Below are positions 5,448-7,570 of a stretch of DNA of 7,570 nucleotides, piece after piece; the first letter of the stretch is position 1; every line of letters starts with the position of its first letter. The stretch covers positions 1 to 7,570 of the forward strand of contig CALDLZ010000268.1 in assembly GCA_937915335.1 (NCBI GenBank), in the 5' to 3' direction. The notes under the pieces are model-generated. The model saw nothing but the letters and a program-made list of their open reading frames with translations, ran no database searches and was not told the origin of the DNA. Made by a program: the position numbers and the translations under genes. The stretch comes from an uncultured Faecalibacterium sp. GTDB lineage: Bacteria > Bacillota > Clostridia > Oscillospirales > Ruminococcaceae.

Positions 5448-6467
5448 TCAGCGGCCTCTGCCACCGCCACCGCCATGGAAGGAGCCGCCGCCCGCGTGGA
5501 ACGAACCACCCCCGCCAAAGCTGCCGCCGGAGCGTCCGCCGCCCATGCCGCCGCCAAAGGAACCACCGCCGAAGCCGCCGCCCCCACGAGGAGGACGAGG
5601 CCCGCCGCCGCGGGGCGGTCTGGGCCCGCGCGGCCCACGGGGGCCGCCGGGGCCCCAGTCATCGTAGGGAGGTCTGCGGCGTCTGCTGCCCAGACCATAG
5701 CCCAGACCAAAGCCGAACAGGGAACCGAAGCCGCCACCGCCACCAAAGCCGCGCCGGATGCCGCCGAAAATCGTGCGCAGGGCAAACAGGATGATAATGA
5801 CAGCCAGAATCGTGAGGAAGGGCGACTGATAGGATGCCGCCGGAACCTCATAGTAATTATCGTTCTGGTTATAACCGCTTGTATTCCCATTGCTGCCCAC
5901 ACCGGTGGTGCCGCTCAGGGTCACGCCATAGATATCGGCAATGGTGCTTGCCACATCGTTGGCGCAGGTAGTAACGGCCGCGTCATAATCACCCGCCGCG
6001 AAGGAATCCTCCATGGTCTGTGCAATGGCGCTGGCCTGCTTTTCCAGCGTGGTATTGCGGAAACCGTCGCCGGTAGCGAGGTAATAATCACCGTCCGAAT
6101 ACTGGGCTGACTGCATCACCAGTAGGATCAGCACACCGTTGTTTTTGCTGGAGCTGCCCAGCCCCCAGGTGTTGGCGGCCTGCACGGCGTAGTCCTCTGT
6201 GGATAAACTTCCCGTATAATCGACAGTCAATACGCCGATCTGTGCACCTTCGCACTGCTGGGTGAGCTGGGCGTTCAGGTTTTCAATGGCTGTTTTTGTG
6301 CTGCTGCTCAGGATGTTTGCATCATCCACCACGCACTGGTCACTGGGCAGGTCGGGCAGCTGTGCCTTGGTGGCTGCAAAAGCAGCGGGTGCAAGAGCCG
6401 TCAGGCCGACGGTCAGCACCACAAACAGGGCGCAAAGTCTGGTCGCAAATCGTTTCATCGTTTTCAT
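5448..6467 (-). CDS. TPM-domain (YgcG/Psb32/MOLO-1-like) membrane protein with Gly/Arg-rich tail
   Basis: The order along the 339 residues is a signal peptide (1-31, hydrophobic 11-30, cleavage near AAFA-AT), an extracytoplasmic TPM domain (about 42-180), a Gly/Asn/Ser/Tyr-rich linker (184-214), one membrane segment (about 216-231) and a low-complexity tail (234-339) of GGG, PRG, RPPRGG, GGSFGG and SFHGGG repeats. TPM landmarks are VVDDANILSS (46-55), the long helix to about 72, GAQIGVLTVD (74-83), NNGVLILLV (109-117), YYLATGDG (128-135) and the AAGDYDAAV helix (157-165). Plant TPM proteins act in photosystem repair or as phosphatases. The bacterial role is unknown and probably envelope-related. 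The tail is common in bacterial YgcG-like proteins but is unusually Arg/Pro-rich here. The start overlaps the LemA-like stop by ATGA. ATG at 6458 (Met4) is a possible alternative. Confidence 0.88.
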   Translation of the reverse strand: MKTMKRFATRLCALFVVLTVGLTALAPAAFAATKAQLPDLPSDQCVVDDANILSSSTKTAIENLNAQLTQQCEGAQIGVLTVDYTGSLSTEDYAVQAANTWGLGSSSKNNGVLILLVMQSAQYSDGDYYLATGDGFRNTTLEKQASAIAQTMEDSFAAGDYDAAVTTCANDVASTIADIYGVTLSGTTGVGSNGNTSGYNQNDNYYEVPAASYQSPFLTILAVIIILFALRTIFGGIRRGFGGGGGFGSLFGFGLGYGLGSRRRRPPYDDWGPGGPRGPRGPRPPRGGGPRPPRGGGGFGGGSFGGGMGGGRSGGSFGGGGSFHAGGGSFHGGGGGRGR

Positions 6468-7186
6468 GCGAAAGGTTCCACCTCCTTAACGCCGAACAGC
6501 TTGCCCAGCACGCTGGCCGGAAAGCCGCCGACATCATTCTGGTACTCGTACACAGCTTGATTGTATTGCAGGTTCCCGATGATGGTCCCCGCGCTGTTGA
6601 ACTGGCCGTACTGGCCCTGCACCGCCCCCATCTTCATGGGGTCTGCGGCCTGCTCCTGCAGCTTTGCGTAGAGCTGGTCAATGGCAGCTCCCAGCGCCGT
6701 GTTGTCCTCATAGACAGCGTGCATCCGGGTCTTGCCTGCATTCAGGCCGTCCAGATCATTCTGAAACGCGGTCAGGGCATCCTGTGCCGCCAGCACCTCG
6801 GCGTGATCGGCCCCCAGCGTGTTTGTGCCGGTGGTGATGATATTTGCCGCCGTATTGGCGCGGGTGGTCAGCTCCTCGCTCAGGTTATAGCCATTGTCCG
6901 CCGAAACGCCGGTGGTATACCACTTCCGTGCTTCGTTATACTTTCCCCTGACCTTGGCACCGCCAAGGCCCACGAAAGCCGCCAGCATGACCACCACGCT
7001 CAGCACAAGGGCTGTGCCCCGCTTTGCCAGTGCAGATGGCAGGGCCTTTTCCAGCCCGGCAAGCTTCTGCTGCAAGGGGGTCAGGCGCACCGCTTCAGTA
7101 TCCGGGCGCTTTGCTTCACGGTAACTGCCGCTGTCAAAGCCGCCGGGGTTTTGATTCTGTTCTCTGGAAAAATCAGCGTTTGCCAT
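6464..7186 (-). CDS. LemA-like membrane protein (divergent)
   Basis: The 240-residue protein has a polar, disordered-looking N-terminus (1-55), one membrane segment (about 57-76), and a mostly helical remainder (80-215). The strongest family signal is the C-terminus. YNQAVYEYQNDVGGFPASVLGKLFGVKEVEPF (208-239, in segments YNQAVYEY, GFPASVLGKLFG and KEVEPF) matches the YNxxVxxYN...P...AxLFGFKxxPxF ending of LemA proteins. It differs from typical LemA in carrying about 55 extra N-terminal residues and in lacking the clear LIPNL motif after the membrane helix. LemA proteins often sit beside TPM-domain genes, which fits here, but their biochemical role is not established. The start at 7186 lies 1 nt past the telA-like stop, with GGAG 5 nt upstream, and the stop overlaps the TPM start by 4 nt. 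Confidence 0.72.
   Translation of the reverse strand: MANADFSREQNQNPGGFDSGSYREAKRPDTEAVRLTPLQQKLAGLEKALPSALAKRGTALVLSVVVMLAAFVGLGGAKVRGKYNEARKWYTTGVSADNGYNLSEELTTRANTAANIITTGTNTLGADHAEVLAAQDALTAFQNDLDGLNAGKTRMHAVYEDNTALGAAIDQLYAKLQEQAADPMKMGAVQGQYGQFNSAGTIIGNLQYNQAVYEYQNDVGGFPASVLGKLFGVKEVEPFA
6479..6487 (-). promoter_or_regulatory. ribosome binding site for the TPM gene, embedded in the LemA-like coding sequence
   Basis: The minus strand reads AAGGAGGTG, a nine-base match to the anti-Shine-Dalgarno sequence, 11 nt before ATG at 6467. It also encodes Lys-Glu-Val in the C-terminus of the upstream LemA-like protein, so start and ribosome site are both nested in the preceding gene. Confidence 0.8.
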
Positions 7187-7187
7187 T

Positions 7188-7570
7188 TCAGCTCCGGATC
7201 TCCATCATCTTCTGTTTCAATTCGTCCTCGATACGGGTCAGCTCCTGCTCGGCAGCCACACGTTTCGCGCGGCCCTCGGTCTGGATCTTGTTCAGCTCGT
7301 CCAGGGTCTCGATCAGGCTCTTGTTGGTCTGCTGCAGGGTCTCGATGTCCACCACGCCGCGCTGGCTCTCCTTGGCGGTCTCGATGGTGCCCATCTTGAG
7401 GGCATCGGCATTCTTCTTGAGCAGTTCGTTGGTCATGTCGGTCACGGCACGCTCGGCCTGCATCGCCTTCTGGGTGTGGGCCAGGCCCAGGGCCAGCACC
7501 ATCTGATTCTTCCACAGCGGGATGGTATTGACGATGGTGGACTGGATCTTCTCGGCCATCATGGTGTTGT
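7188..7570 (-). CDS. telA: TelA-family (toxic anion resistance) protein, C-terminal part
   Basis: The frame is open to the right edge of the window, so the 5' part is missing and only the last ~127 residues are seen. The visible sequence begins NTMMAEKIQSTIVNTIPLWKNQ, which can be recognised by IPLWKNQ and VLALGL. It continues as long amphipathic helices with TNELLKKNADALK, RGVVDIETLQQTN and a charged coiled-coil-like end rich in Glu, Lys and Arg. This pattern is characteristic of the C-terminus of TelA/KlaA proteins, soluble helical proteins linked to tellurite and other envelope or antimicrobial stress by association rather than known mechanism. The methionine at 7562 is internal, not the start. 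It is the first visible gene of the telA-lemA-TPM unit. XpaC-like genes often neighbour telA, but what lies upstream cannot be seen here. Confidence 0.88.
   Translation of the reverse strand, partial: NTMMAEKIQSTIVNTIPLWKNQMVLALGLAHTQKAMQAERAVTDMTNELLKKNADALKMGTIETAKESQRGVVDIETLQQTNKSLIETLDELNKIQTEGRAKRVAAEQELTRIEDELKQKMMEIRS

Noticed and set aside
5455..5680. Short GC-rich tandem repeats that might be taken for a repeat array or CRISPR
   Set aside because: The units are irregular, without spacers, and are explained by Gly/Arg/Pro-rich coding sequence of the TPM tail.
5475..6110. Plus-strand Ala/Arg-rich open frame opposite the TPM tail
   Set aside because: It is a mirror of Gly codons (GGC/GCC). 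No ribosome site or recognisable domain.
6198..6206. Perfect DnaA-box-like TGTGGATAA
   Set aside because: A single box inside a coding sequence, with no cluster, AT-rich unwinding region or dnaA/dnaN nearby. Chance is sufficient.

Overview
The window reads as an ordinary chromosomal segment from a high-GC Clostridia, most likely an Oscillospiraceae/Ruminococcaceae gut anaerobe close to Faecalibacterium. The evidence is the gene content, the GC-rich codon use with strong AGGAGG-type ribosome sites, and two copies of a hairpin-rich intergenic repeat (CCCTCTC...GAGAGGG ends) that I recall being abundant in Faecalibacterium-like genomes. The genus assignment is recall plus inference, not a search result.

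Layout, left to right. (1) Two small tandem hairpins (7-51) lie just past the 3' end of a minus-strand SEDS glycosyltransferase, rodA (61-1278), which probably starts at TTG. (2) A 154-bp composite palindromic repeat (1309-1462) lies in the rodA leader. It is followed by a ~200-bp divergent promoter region. (3) On the plus strand a secreted protein (1665-2861) looks like a caspase-fold (clan CD, C25/CHAT-like) cysteine peptidase with a visible His209/Cys286 pair. (4) A hairpin terminator with an overlapping promoter leads into a compact plus-strand run: tsaE, tsaB, rpiB, upp (2946-5226). This ends at a perfect 15-bp bidirectional terminator. (5) A second 154-bp copy of the repeat (5293-5446), in inverted orientation relative to the first, fills the rest of the convergent gap. 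(6) A minus-strand operon closes the window: telA-family gene (cut by the window edge), LemA-like membrane protein, TPM-domain protein with a Gly/Arg-rich tail (7570 down to 5448). Its genes are 1 nt apart or overlap by 4 nt.

How the genes fit together. RodA polymerises peptidoglycan glycan strands during elongation. TsaE and TsaB belong to the t6A tRNA-modification machinery (TsaD and TsaC/Sua5 are outside the window). RpiB interconverts ribose-5-P and ribulose-5-P, and Upp uses PRPP (made from ribose-5-P) to salvage uracil, so rpiB-upp is a pentose/nucleotide pair attached to a tRNA-modification pair. An internal promoter with a perfect extended -10 inside tsaB could uncouple the two. The TelA/LemA/TPM trio looks like an envelope-associated stress module of unclear biochemistry.

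Most of the window is housekeeping. The points worth a second look are the uncharacterised secreted caspase-fold protein, the paired inverted 154-bp repeats with compensatory stem changes between copies, the promoter/terminator overlap before tsaE, the tsaB internal promoter, and the TelA-LemA-TPM operon. I see no defence system, CRISPR array, tRNA, rRNA, riboswitch or complete mobile element.
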